This document shows positions 1 to 6,546 of a stretch of DNA of 8,032 bases, piece by piece. The notes below the pieces were generated by a model. It did no database searches, was not told the origin of the DNA, and worked only from the letters and a program-made list of their open reading frames with translations. The position numbers and the translations under genes are program-made. Each line of letters opens with the position of its first letter. Positions within the stretch are counted from its first letter, which is position 1. This DNA is from Defluviicoccus sp. (GTDB taxonomy: Bacteria > Pseudomonadota > Alphaproteobacteria > MPNO01), in contig JAPPHW010000455.1 of the NCBI GenBank assembly GCA_028820945.1, positions 1-8,032 of the forward strand. Direction: 5' to 3'.

Positions 1-2419
1 CGAGGCCGACGATCTGATCGCCACCTTCGCCCGCATGGCGCGCGAGGAGGGGCACCAGGTGGTGATCGTGTCGTCGGACAAGGACCTGATGCAACTCGTC
101 GGCGACGGCGTCTCCATGCTCGACCCGGCCAAGAACCTCACGATCGGGCGCGAGGAGGTCGTCGAGCGCTTCGGCGTCGGGCCGGAGAGCGTGATCGACG
201 TGCAGGCGCTCGCGGGCGATTCCACCGACAACGTGCCCGGCGTTCCCGGGATCGGGATCAAGACGGCGGCGGATCTCATCCGGACCTACGGCGACCTCGA
301 CACGCTCCTCGACCGGGCGGACGAGATCAAGCAGCCCAAGCGGCGCCAGAACCTGATCGAGAACGCCGACATGGCGCGCCTCTCGCGCGACCTGGTGACG
401 CTCAGGATCGACGCGCCGGTGGAGCAGGCGGTGGACGATTTGATCTCGGTTGCGCCCGACGCCGACACGCTCGGCGGGTTCCTGCGCGAGCACGGCTTCA
501 AGTCGATGCTGGCCCAGATGGGAACGGCCGCGGACGCCGCCGGAGCCGACACCGCCGCCCCGGGCCCCGAGGCGGCGGAGCGGGACTATTCGCTGGTGGA
601 CGACGCGGCGGAGCTCGCGCGGTGGATCGCCGAGGCGACGCGCGCGGGCGCGGTCGCGGTCGACACCGAAACCACCTCGCTCGATTCGATGCGGGCGGAG
701 CTCGTGGGCGTCTCGCTCTCCATCGAACCCGGCCGGGCCTGCTACGTTCCGCTTGCTCACGTCGCGCCCGGCGGCGGGACGGGCGACCTGATCGACGGTC
801 CGCAGGACGCGCCGCGGCAGATCCCGATGGCCGACGCGCTCACCGCCCTCAAGCCGCTGCTGGAGGATCCCGGCGTCCTCAAGATCGGCCACAACATCAA
901 GTACGATATGGAGGTGCTGGCGCGCTACGGCATCGAGGTCGCGCCGGTCGACGACACGATGTTGCTCTCATACGTGTTGGAGGCCGGGATGCACGGGCAC
1001 GGGCTCGACGAGCTCTGCAAGCTCCATTTCGGACACGCCAACATCAAGTTCTCCGACGTCGCGGGCTCGGGGAGGAAGGCGGTCACCTTCGCCGAGGTGC
1101 CGCTCGATGCCGCGCGCGACTACGCGGCGGAGGACGCCGACATGACCGGGCGGCTCCACCGGCTGCTCAAGCCCCGGCTCGTCGCCGACCGCATGGCGAC
1201 GGTGTACGAGACGCTGGAACGCCCGCTGGTCGCGGTGCTCGCCGGGATGGAGCGGGCCGGCATCAAGGTGGACGTTTCGGTGCTGGGCGAACTCTCGCGC
1301 GACTTCGAGAGCCGGGGCGCCGCGCTCGCCGAGAAGATCTACGCGGAGGCCGGGCACGACTTCAACATCGGCTCGCCCAGACAGCTCGGCGCCGTGCTGT
1401 TCGAGGAGATGGGGCTGGAAGGCGGCAAGAAGACCAAACAGGGCGCCTACGCGACCGGCGCCGACATCCTCGAAGGCCTCGCCGCCCAGGGCCATACCCT
1501 GCCGAGGCTGGTCCTCGACTGGCGTCAGCTCGCGAAGCTCCGGAGCACCTACACCGAGGCGCTCGCCGAGGCGGTCAACCCCGCGACCGGGCGCGTCCAC
1601 ACCTCCTTCGCCCAGGCGATCGCGTCCACCGGGCGGCTGAGCTCGAACGAGCCCAACCTGCAGAACATCCCGGTCCGGACCGAGGACGGGCGCCGGATCC
1701 GCGAGGCCTTCGTCGCCGAGAAGGGCCACACGCTGCTGTCGGCCGACTATTCGCAGATCGAGCTCCGACTGCTCGCCCATGTCGCCGACATCGAGGCGCT
1801 CAAGCACGCCTTCCACGAGGGCGCCGACATCCACGCGCGCACGGCGGGCGAGGTGTTCGGGCTGCCGGTGGAAGGGATGGACCCGGCGGTGCGCAACCGC
1901 GCCAAGGCGATCAATTTCGGGATCATCTACGGCATCAGCCCGTTCGGGCTGGGGCGCCAGCTCGGCATCCCGCAGAGCGAGGCGCGGGCCTATATCGAGG
2001 CCTATTTCGAGCACTATCCCGGCATTCGGGACTACATGGAGACCACCAAGGCCTTCGCGCGCGCGCACGGCTACGTGACGACGGCGTTCGGGCGGCGCTG
2101 CCATACCCCGGCCATCGCCGACAAGAACCCGGCGCGGCGCAACTTCTCCGAGCGCGCGGCGATCAACGCGCCGCTCCAGGGCGCGGCGGCGGACATCATC
2201 AAGCGCGCGATGATCCGCCTCCCCGAAGCGCTCGCGGACGCCGGCCTCGGCGCCCGGATGCTGCTCCAGGTCCACGACGAGCTCCTGTTCGAGGTCCCGG
2301 ACGGCGAGGTCGACGACACCGCCGCGCTGGTCGCCCGGACGATGGAGGCCGCCGCCCACCTGAGCGTGCCGCTCACCGTCGAGACCGGCCGGGGCCCGAG
2401 CTGGGCCGAGGCGCATTGA
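1..2419 (+). CDS. polA: DNA polymerase I, 5' end outside window
   Basis: Family A DNA polymerase that removes RNA primers and fills gaps in replication and repair. The reading frame is open from base 2, giving 805 visible residues. By comparison with E. coli PolA (928 aa) about 110 N-terminal residues lie off the left edge; the ATG at 35 is internal. Domains in order: the rest of the 5'-3' exonuclease (EADD at base 2, SSDKDLMQL, GDSTDNVPGVPGIG); an Ala/Pro-rich linker near 520-580; the 3'-5' exonuclease at about 580-1190 with DTE (662), GHNIKYD (Asp codon 905) and YAAED (1121), so the proofreading residues equivalent to E. coli D355, E357, D424, Y497 and D501 are present; and the polymerase domain with motif A LSADYSQIE (1736), motif B RNRAKAINFGIIYG (1892; R754, K758, F762 and Y766 equivalents) and motif C QVHDE (2267). 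All three activities appear intact. The TGA stop is at 2417. The gene ends convergently to the DUF1192 gene. Confidence 0.97.
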   Translation, partial: EADDLIATFARMAREEGHQVVIVSSDKDLMQLVGDGVSMLDPAKNLTIGREEVVERFGVGPESVIDVQALAGDSTDNVPGVPGIGIKTAADLIRTYGDLDTLLDRADEIKQPKRRQNLIENADMARLSRDLVTLRIDAPVEQAVDDLISVAPDADTLGGFLREHGFKSMLAQMGTAADAAGADTAAPGPEAAERDYSLVDDAAELARWIAEATRAGAVAVDTETTSLDSMRAELVGVSLSIEPGRACYVPLAHVAPGGGTGDLIDGPQDAPRQIPMADALTALKPLLEDPGVLKIGHNIKYDMEVLARYGIEVAPVDDTMLLSYVLEAGMHGHGLDELCKLHFGHANIKFSDVAGSGRKAVTFAEVPLDAARDYAAEDADMTGRLHRLLKPRLVADRMATVYETLERPLVAVLAGMERAGIKVDVSVLGELSRDFESRGAALAEKIYAEAGHDFNIGSPRQLGAVLFEEMGLEGGKKTKQGAYATGADILEGLAAQGHTLPRLVLDWRQLAKLRSTYTEALAEAVNPATGRVHTSFAQAIASTGRLSSNEPNLQNIPVRTEDGRRIREAFVAEKGHTLLSADYSQIELRLLAHVADIEALKHAFHEGADIHARTAGEVFGLPVEGMDPAVRNRAKAINFGIIYGISPFGLGRQLGIPQSEARAYIEAYFEHYPGIRDYMETTKAFARAHGYVTTAFGRRCHTPAIADKNPARRNFSERAAINAPLQGAAADIIKRAMIRLPEALADAGLGARMLLQVHDELLFEVPDGEVDDTAALVARTMEAAAHLSVPLTVETGRGPSWAEAH

Positions 2420-2450
2420 GCGAGCGGATTCGACGGCGCCTGATCGGTTT

Positions 2451-2488
2451 CGCCTTAATTCGCTACCCATGGGTAGTGAATTAAGGCG
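2451..2488. repeat. 38-bp near-perfect inverted repeat downstream of polA
   Basis: Two 18-nt arms (2451-2468 and 2471-2488) are separated by only AT. The core is CTACCCATGGGTAG and the outer parts are AT-rich (CCTTAATT and AATTAAGG). The only mismatch, G2462 against T2477, becomes a G-U pair in RNA, so a polA transcript would fold a complete hairpin 31 nt after the stop codon. No T-run follows on either strand, so it is not a canonical intrinsic terminator. It could be an mRNA 3'-end stabiliser, an unusual terminator, a protein-binding palindrome or a dispersed repeat. The copies of GATTCGA at 2427 and 2497 flank it. Confidence 0.8.
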
Positions 2489-2626
2489 GCGGCCGCGATT
2501 CGAACCGTTCTGTCAGCATTCCCCGACAAGGCGCTGGCACCGGGACGATTTCGGCGCTTGAAGGGGTTCCCCGGAGGGGCCGGTCCTGTCCCCGGGGGAC
2601 GCAAAAAATAGTACCGTTTCGGGACA

Positions 2627-2644
2627 ATGTTTCACGTGAAACAT
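2627..2644. promoter_or_regulatory. parS: parS centromere site 1 (ParB-binding)
   Basis: The 16-bp sequence TGTTTCACGTGAAACA (2628-2643) is an exact match to the canonical bacterial parS palindrome, extended here to a perfect 18-bp palindrome by flanking A and T. ParB binds parS, spreads along neighbouring DNA and acts with ParA to segregate newly replicated origins. The site lies in non-coding DNA between convergent genes. An exact 16-bp palindrome present twice within 54 bp is very unlikely to be chance. Confidence 0.96.
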
Positions 2645-2663
2645 AGGTCAACAGTGCTGACCT
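2645..2663. repeat. Short inverted repeat between the two parS sites
   Basis: AGGTCA (2645-2650) and TGACCT (2658-2663) form 6-bp inverted arms around a 7-bp spacer, almost exactly filling the gap between the parS copies. It may be a binding site for a dimeric regulator, or chance. I know of no named factor with this site next to parS. Confidence 0.4.
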
Positions 2664-2664
2664 T

Positions 2665-2680
2665 TGTTTCACGTGAAACA
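2665..2680. promoter_or_regulatory. parS: parS centromere site 2 (ParB-binding)
   Basis: This is a second exact TGTTTCACGTGAAACA, shifted 37 bp from the first (about 3.5 helical turns, so on opposite faces of the helix). Its last base directly abuts the TAA stop of the DUF1192 gene, whose codon occupies 2681-2683 on the opposite strand. Paired parS sites are commonly found near the chromosome origin, so this segment is probably origin-proximal. Confidence 0.96.
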
Positions 2681-2866
2681 TTAGCCGCGCTTGAACAGCC
2701 CCTCGACGCCGGCGCGGTGGCGCTGTTTCTTCTCGATGTCCTCGCGCGCGCGGCGGATCTCGGCTTCGAGCTCGGCGATGTACTCCTCGAGATCCTCGAT
2801 GGAGAGCGGGTCGAGGTCGCGCAGCTTCGCGGGCCCCTTCCGGGGTGCCAAATCCTCTTCGTCCAC
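2681..2866 (-). CDS. DUF1192 family small protein
   Basis: A 61-residue acidic, helical protein of unknown function. It begins VDEEDLAPRKGPAK, continues with RDLDPLSIEDLEEYIAELEA and ends with a basic stretch and LFKRG. The order (acidic start, a proline/basic patch, DLD-LS-EELE, a short coiled-coil-like helix, a terminal LFKR) matches alphaproteobacterial DUF1192 proteins as I remember them. The start is chosen as GTG at 2864-2866: the only in-frame ATG is far upstream inside the neighbouring oxidoreductase gene, whereas this GTG has a good ribosome-binding site and gives the family's usual length and N-terminus. The stop codon touches parS site 2. It is divergent from the oxidoreductase gene, with 88 bp between starts. 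Confidence 0.85.
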   Translation of the reverse strand: MDEEDLAPRKGPAKLRDLDPLSIEDLEEYIAELEAEIRRAREDIEKKQRHRAGVEGLFKRG

Positions 2867-2875
2867 GCCGCCGGC

Positions 2876-2882
2876 CCTCCCG
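2876..2882 (-). promoter_or_regulatory. Ribosome-binding site fixing the DUF1192 GTG start
   Basis: On the minus strand GGGAGGG lies about nine bases upstream of GTG 2864-2866. This supports the GTG rather than the distant in-frame ATG near 3127. Confidence 0.6.
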
Positions 2883-2891
2883 CGATCCGTC

Positions 2892-2920
2892 TTGCCAGTG
2901 TGTCGCCCAGCCGCTAGACA
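2892..2920 (+). promoter_or_regulatory. Possible sigma70-type promoter for the oxidoreductase gene
   Basis: TTGCCA (2892-2897) and TAGACA (2915-2920) are separated by 17 bp and would start transcription near 2927, about 27 nt before the ATG. The -35 matches TTGACA at five of six positions; the -10 is weak (three of six). A minus-strand candidate for DUF1192 (TTGCCT at 2925-2920, CACACT at 2902-2897) overlaps it. Prediction by eye only. Confidence 0.35.
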
Positions 2921-2954
2921 GGCAACCCGTTCGACCCACCCCCGACTTGCCGCG

Positions 2955-3956
2955 ATGACCCAGAGCGTTCCCGCCTCGATGAAAGCGATCGAGATCACCG
3001 AGCCCGGCGGACCCGAGATGCTTCGCCCCTGCACCCGCCCGGTGCCCGAGCCCGGCGAGGGCGAGGTGCTGGTCAGGGTCGCGGCGGCCGGCGTCAACTT
3101 CCCCGACGTCGCCCAGCGCCGCGGCAACTACCCGCCGCCGCCCGGCGCGAGCGACCTGCCGGGGCTGGAGATATCGGGCACCGTCGTGGCGCGGGGCCCC
3201 GGCGTGGCCGGGCCGGCGCCGGGCGACGCCGTCTGCGCGCTGGTGAGCGGCGGCGGCTATGCCGAATACTGCGCGGTGCCGGTGCCGCAATGCCTGCCGA
3301 TCCCGGACGGGCTGGATGCGGTGCAGGCGGCGGCGCTGCCCGAGACCTTCTTCACCGTCTGGACCAACCTGTTCGACGGCGGGCGGATGAAGGCCGGCGA
3401 GACGGTGCTGATCCACGGCGGCTCGGGCGGGATCGGCACGACCGCCATCCAGATCGCGCGCGCCTTCGGGGCCCGCGTGTTCGCGACCGCCCGGACGAAG
3501 GAAAAATGCGCCTTCTGCGAGGAGCTCGGCGCCGAGCGCGGCATCGTCTACGCCGAGGAGGATTTCGTCGCCGTGGTCAGGGAACTGACCGGGAAGCGCG
3601 GCGTCGACCTGATCCTCGACATGGTCGGCGGGGACTATCTCGCGCGCAACGTCCGCGCGCTCGCCGTCGAGGGGCGGCTGGTCCAGATCGCGGTGCAGCA
3701 GGGGGCGGAGGCGACGATCCCGCTCGGCCTCCTGATGGTCAAGCGGCTGGTCCTGACCGGCTCGACGCTCCGGCCCCGCACCGTCGCCCAGAAGGGCGCC
3801 ATCGCCGAGGCGCTCGAACGCGAGGTCTGGCCGCTGCTGGCGGAGGGGAGCGTGCGGCCGGTCGTCCACGCCACCTTCGCGCTCGACGAGGCGGCCGAGG
3901 CGCACGCGCTGATGGAATCGAGCGCGCATATCGGTAAGATCGTGCTGACCGTTTGA
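2955..3956 (+). CDS. Zinc-free NAD(P)H quinone oxidoreductase-like protein (MDR superfamily)
   Basis: A 333-residue medium-chain dehydrogenase/reductase of the quinone oxidoreductase branch, expected to use NAD(P)H to reduce quinones or related enones in the cytoplasm. The N-terminus has the family pattern MKAIEITEPGGPEML at residues 9-23, then AAAGVNFPDVAQRRG and GASDLPGLE (64-72) of the catalytic GroES-like fold. A glycine-rich nucleotide loop HGGSGGIGT occupies residues 154-162, followed by a Rossmann fold; GKIVLTV is the C-terminus. Structural zinc-binding cysteines are not evident, consistent with the zinc-free group. The start is taken at 2955 because relatives carry a short leader before the TAIEIT-type strand; ATG 2979 is possible. 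The ribosome-binding site is weak. trcR follows after 40 bp, so they may be cotranscribed. The true substrate cannot be read from the sequence. Confidence 0.9.
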   Translation: MTQSVPASMKAIEITEPGGPEMLRPCTRPVPEPGEGEVLVRVAAAGVNFPDVAQRRGNYPPPPGASDLPGLEISGTVVARGPGVAGPAPGDAVCALVSGGGYAEYCAVPVPQCLPIPDGLDAVQAAALPETFFTVWTNLFDGGRMKAGETVLIHGGSGGIGTTAIQIARAFGARVFATARTKEKCAFCEELGAERGIVYAEEDFVAVVRELTGKRGVDLILDMVGGDYLARNVRALAVEGRLVQIAVQQGAEATIPLGLLMVKRLVLTGSTLRPRTVAQKGAIAEALEREVWPLLAEGSVRPVVHATFALDEAAEAHALMESSAHIGKIVLTV

Positions 3957-3996
3957 AAACCCCCGGACCCCACCGGGCCGCGACGAAAGAAAGCGC

Positions 3997-4611
3997 ATGA
4001 ACAACCCCCTGATGCCCAAGGCCACCGCGGTGTGGCTGATCGAGAACACCGCGCTCACCTTCGACCAGATCGCCGCGTTCTGCGGCCTGCACGAGCTCGA
4101 GGTCCAAAGCATCGCCGACGAGGAGGTGGCGATCGGCATCATCGGCTTCGACCCGATCGCCAACGGCCAGCTCACCCGCGAGGAGATCGAGCGCTGCAAC
4201 GCCGATCCGGGCGCAAGGCTGGAGATGGCGACACAGGACATCCCGCGCCCCTCGCCGCGCACCAAGGGACCGCGCTACACCCCGGTCGCGCGCCGCCAGG
4301 ACAAGCCGGACGCCATCGCCTGGCTGGTGCGCCACTGCCCGGCGCTCACCGACGGCCAGATCTCCAAGCTGATCGGCACCACCAAGCCGACCATCGTGGC
4401 GATCCGCGAGCGCACCCACTGGAACATGGCGAACATCAAGCCGCGCGAGCCGGTCGGGCTGGAGCTGTGCACCCGCGCCGACCTCGACGCGGCGCTGGAG
4501 AAGGCCGGATACGTCCCCGAGCCGGTCGACGACGAAGGCGTGTTTCCCGTGGAACAGCTCGCGCGGACCGAGCCCGACCCGCCGCCGGACCCCGAGTCTC
4601 AGCTCGGGTAG
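3997..4611 (+). CDS. trcR: TrcR-type cell cycle transcriptional regulator (DUF1013)
   Basis: A 204-residue protein matching the alphaproteobacterial DUF1013 family, annotated in databases as cell cycle regulator TrcR. It begins MNNPLMPKATAVWLIENTAL and contains the conserved central part NGQLTREEIERC and GPRYTPVARRQDKPDAIAWL. Two similar helix-turn-helix-like segments are visible: residues 11-41 (WLIENTALTFDQI...G...V..I) and 107-138 (WLVRHCPALTDGQI...G...IV.I), sharing WL, ALT, QI, G and spacing. The tail after about residue 165 is acidic and proline-rich, probably disordered. ATG 3997 is chosen as the conserved N-terminus; the upstream GAAAGAAAG is a poor ribosome-binding site. It may be transcribed with the oxidoreductase gene 40 bp upstream. 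Its last 13 bases overlap the end of prpE. A degenerate parS-like sequence lies inside at 4541. Confidence 0.9.
   Translation: MNNPLMPKATAVWLIENTALTFDQIAAFCGLHELEVQSIADEEVAIGIIGFDPIANGQLTREEIERCNADPGARLEMATQDIPRPSPRTKGPRYTPVARRQDKPDAIAWLVRHCPALTDGQISKLIGTTKPTIVAIRERTHWNMANIKPREPVGLELCTRADLDAALEKAGYVPEPVDDEGVFPVEQLARTEPDPPPDPESQLG
4541..4556. promoter_or_regulatory. Degenerate parS-like sequence inside trcR
   Basis: TGTTTCCCGTGGAACA matches parS at 14 of 16 positions (changes at positions 7 and 12) and encodes VFPVEQ in a poorly conserved part of trcR. The changes break the palindrome at two positions. It may be a weak ParB site or a coincidence. Confidence 0.3.
4591..4608. terminator. Small inverted repeat at the overlapping trcR/prpE ends
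   Basis: CCCGAG (4591-4596), a 6-nt loop and CTCGGG (4603-4608) form a GC-rich hairpin that ends just before the trcR stop and spans the prpE stop. It is symmetric, so it could slow RNA polymerase from both sides. No U-run follows on either strand, so intrinsic termination is uncertain. Confidence 0.3.
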
Positions 4612-6494
4612 CCGGCCGCGCTCAAGGACACCGCGATCTCGTCGAGGGCCGCCGGGTCCTCGATGGTCGCCGGCATCTTCCATTCCTCGCCGTCGGCGAT
4701 CGCGCGCATCGTGCCGCGCAGGATCTTGCCCGAGCGCGTCTTGGGCAGGCGGGCCACCACCGAGGCGGACTTGAAGGCGGCGACCGGTCCGATCCGCCCG
4801 CGCACCATGCCGACCGCCTCGTCGACGATCGCGCCCGTGTCCCGCGCGACCCCGTCCTTGAGGACCAGCAGCCCGAACGGAACCTGGCCCTTCAGCGGGT
4901 CGGCGACGCCGATCACCGCGCATTCGGCGACGTCGGGATGCTCGGCGAGCACCTCCTCCATCGCGCCGGTCGAGAGCCGGTGCCCCGCGACGTTGATGAT
5001 GTCGTCGGTCCGGGCCATCACGAACACGTAGCCTTCCTCGTCGATATAGCCCGCATCGGCGGTCGCGTAGCAGCCCGGGAACTCGGTCAGATAGGCCTCG
5101 CGGAAGCGTTCGTCGGCGTTCCACAGCGTCGGCGCGCATCCGGGCGGCATCGGCAGACGCGCGGCCAGGGCGCCGATCTCGCCCGCCGCGCATTCGTTGC
5201 CCGCCTCGTCGAGCACCCGCAAATCCCAGCCGGGGACGGCGCGGGTCGGCGAGCCGTACTTGACCGGCGCCCGCCCGAGCCCGACGCAGTTGGCGGCGAT
5301 CGCCCAGCCCGTCTCGGTCTGCCACCAATGGTCGATCACCGGCACGCCGAGATGGTCCTCGGCCCACTTGACGGTATCGGGGTCGGCCCGCTCGCCGGCG
5401 AGGAACAGGGTCTCGAAACCCGACATGTCGTAGGCCGCGCGGAGCGCGCAGTCGGGGTCTTCCTTCTTGATCGCGCGGAAGGCGGTGGGCGCGGTGAACA
5501 GCGCCTTGACGCCGTGCTCTGCGATGACGCGCCAGTAGACGCCGGCGTCGGGCGTGCCGATGGGCTTCCCCTCGAACAGGATGCTGGTCGATCCGTTCAG
5601 CAGCGGCGCGTAGACGATATAGGAGTGTCCCACCACCCAGCCCACGTCGGAGGCGGCCCAGAAGACCTCGCCCGGCCCGATATCGTAGATGTTGGGCATC
5701 GACCATTTGAGGGCGACGGCATGCCCCCCGTTGTCGCGCACGATCCCCTTGGGCTGGCCGGTGGTTCCCGACGTATAGAGGATGTAGAGGGGATCGGTCG
5801 CCGCCACCGGCACGCAGTCGACCGGCGAGGCAGCCGTGACGGCCTCGTCCCAGTCGACGTCGCGGCCGGGAACCAGCTCGGCGCGTTCGGCCTCGCGTTG
5901 CAGGATGACGCAGAAATCGGGCTTGTGGCGGGCGGTCTCGATCGCCGCGTCGAGCAGCGGCTTGTAGCGGACGACCCGGTTGGGCTCGATCCCGCAGGAG
6001 CCGGCGACGATCGCCTTGGGCGTCGAATCGTCGATCCTGACCGCGAGCTCGTTGGCGGCGAACCCGCCGAAGACGACCGAGTGGACCGCGCCGAGCCTGG
6101 CGCAGGCGAGCATGGCGATCGCCGCCTCGGGCACCATCGGCATGTAGATCACCACCCGGTCGCCATGGCCGATGCCGCGGGAAGCGAGCGCGCCGGCGAA
6201 CTGCGCCACGCGGTCGCGCAGCCCGGCATAGGTGAAGAGCTGCTTGGTGCCGGTGATCGGGCTGTCGTAGATCAGCGCCACCCGGTCGCCGTTGCCGGCC
6301 TCCACATGGCGGTCGAGCGCGTTGTGGCAGGTGTTGAGCTCGCCGCCCGGGAACCAGCGCGAGGCCGGCATTGCGCGGTCGTCGAGCACGCGGTCCCACG
6401 GGCGGTGCCAGTCGATGGCGTCGGCGGCCTCGGCCCAGAAGCCCGCGGGATCGTCGATGGATTGGCGGTAGGCTCGGTCGTAGCGCTCGCTCAC
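4599..6494 (-). CDS. prpE: Propionyl-CoA synthetase (acyl/acetate-CoA ligase family)
   Basis: Converts propionate, ATP and CoA to propionyl-CoA through an acyl-adenylate, in the cytoplasm. The 631-residue length is close to E. coli PrpE (628 aa), and similarity extends along the whole protein: YRQSIDDPAGFWAEAA near the start, WFPGGELNTCHNALDRH, VYMPM-type VVIYMPMVPEA, and GWVVGHSYIVYAPLL (285-299). Adenylation motifs: P-loop YTSGTTGQPKG (240-250), HWWQTETGW (389-397), RTDDIINVAGHRL (495-507), and PKTRSGKILR (584-593) with the catalytic Lys590, the residue usually controlled by reversible acetylation. The start is GTG 6492-6494 with a near-perfect ribosome-binding site. No prpBCD or carboxylase gene is visible, so where propionyl-CoA goes is unknown. 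It lies 52 bp downstream of a DUF465 gene on the same strand and could be cotranscribed with it. An acetyl-CoA synthetase is the main alternative, but the closest match is PrpE. Confidence 0.92.
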   Translation of the reverse strand: MSERYDRAYRQSIDDPAGFWAEAADAIDWHRPWDRVLDDRAMPASRWFPGGELNTCHNALDRHVEAGNGDRVALIYDSPITGTKQLFTYAGLRDRVAQFAGALASRGIGHGDRVVIYMPMVPEAAIAMLACARLGAVHSVVFGGFAANELAVRIDDSTPKAIVAGSCGIEPNRVVRYKPLLDAAIETARHKPDFCVILQREAERAELVPGRDVDWDEAVTAASPVDCVPVAATDPLYILYTSGTTGQPKGIVRDNGGHAVALKWSMPNIYDIGPGEVFWAASDVGWVVGHSYIVYAPLLNGSTSILFEGKPIGTPDAGVYWRVIAEHGVKALFTAPTAFRAIKKEDPDCALRAAYDMSGFETLFLAGERADPDTVKWAEDHLGVPVIDHWWQTETGWAIAANCVGLGRAPVKYGSPTRAVPGWDLRVLDEAGNECAAGEIGALAARLPMPPGCAPTLWNADERFREAYLTEFPGCYATADAGYIDEEGYVFVMARTDDIINVAGHRLSTGAMEEVLAEHPDVAECAVIGVADPLKGQVPFGLLVLKDGVARDTGAIVDEAVGMVRGRIGPVAAFKSASVVARLPKTRSGKILRGTMRAIADGEEWKMPATIEDPAALDEIAVSLSAAGYPS

Positions 6495-6501
6495 GGCACT
6501 T

Positions 6502-6508
6502 CCTCCTT
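6502..6508 (-). promoter_or_regulatory. Strong ribosome-binding site for prpE
   Basis: Minus-strand AAGGAGG ends seven bases before the GTG start at 6494. It is the best Shine-Dalgarno match I see in the window and supports the GTG start. Confidence 0.75.
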
Positions 6509-6546
6509 ACTCGGGGTGACGGCCGCGCAACCGTTCTCCGCGAAAT

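Noticed and set aside
968..2470. 500-codon minus-strand open frame antisense to polA
   Set aside because: It lies opposite a fully conserved polA frame; the Arg/Gly/Val-rich composition is typical of a high-GC shadow and no family resemblance is visible.
2451..2488. CtrA-type TTAA-N7-TTAA box within the palindrome
   Set aside because: The two TTAA elements are far more than seven bases apart, so the spacing of a CtrA site is not met.
2588..2600. GTCCCC-G-GGGGAC palindrome followed by an A-run, as a terminator
   Set aside because: On the plus strand the run after it is A, not T; on the minus strand the T-run comes before the stem. Neither orientation fits an intrinsic terminator.
2627..2917. 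Plus-strand open frame starting MFHVKH from the ATG inside parS site 1
   Set aside because: Its ATG is part of the parS palindrome and most of its length is antisense to the DUF1192 gene. Peptides with MFHVKH/VSRET are what parS looks like when translated.
2681..3127. Extending the DUF1192 gene to the in-frame ATG near 3127 (148 aa)
   Set aside because: The extra 87 residues are low-complexity sequence antisense to the conserved start of the oxidoreductase gene. The GTG at 2866 has a good ribosome-binding site and gives the normal family length.
3962..3977. CCCGG-N6-CCGGG hairpin between the oxidoreductase gene and trcR as a terminator
   Set aside because: The stem has only 5 bp and no T-run follows; such GC-rich repeats are common by chance here.
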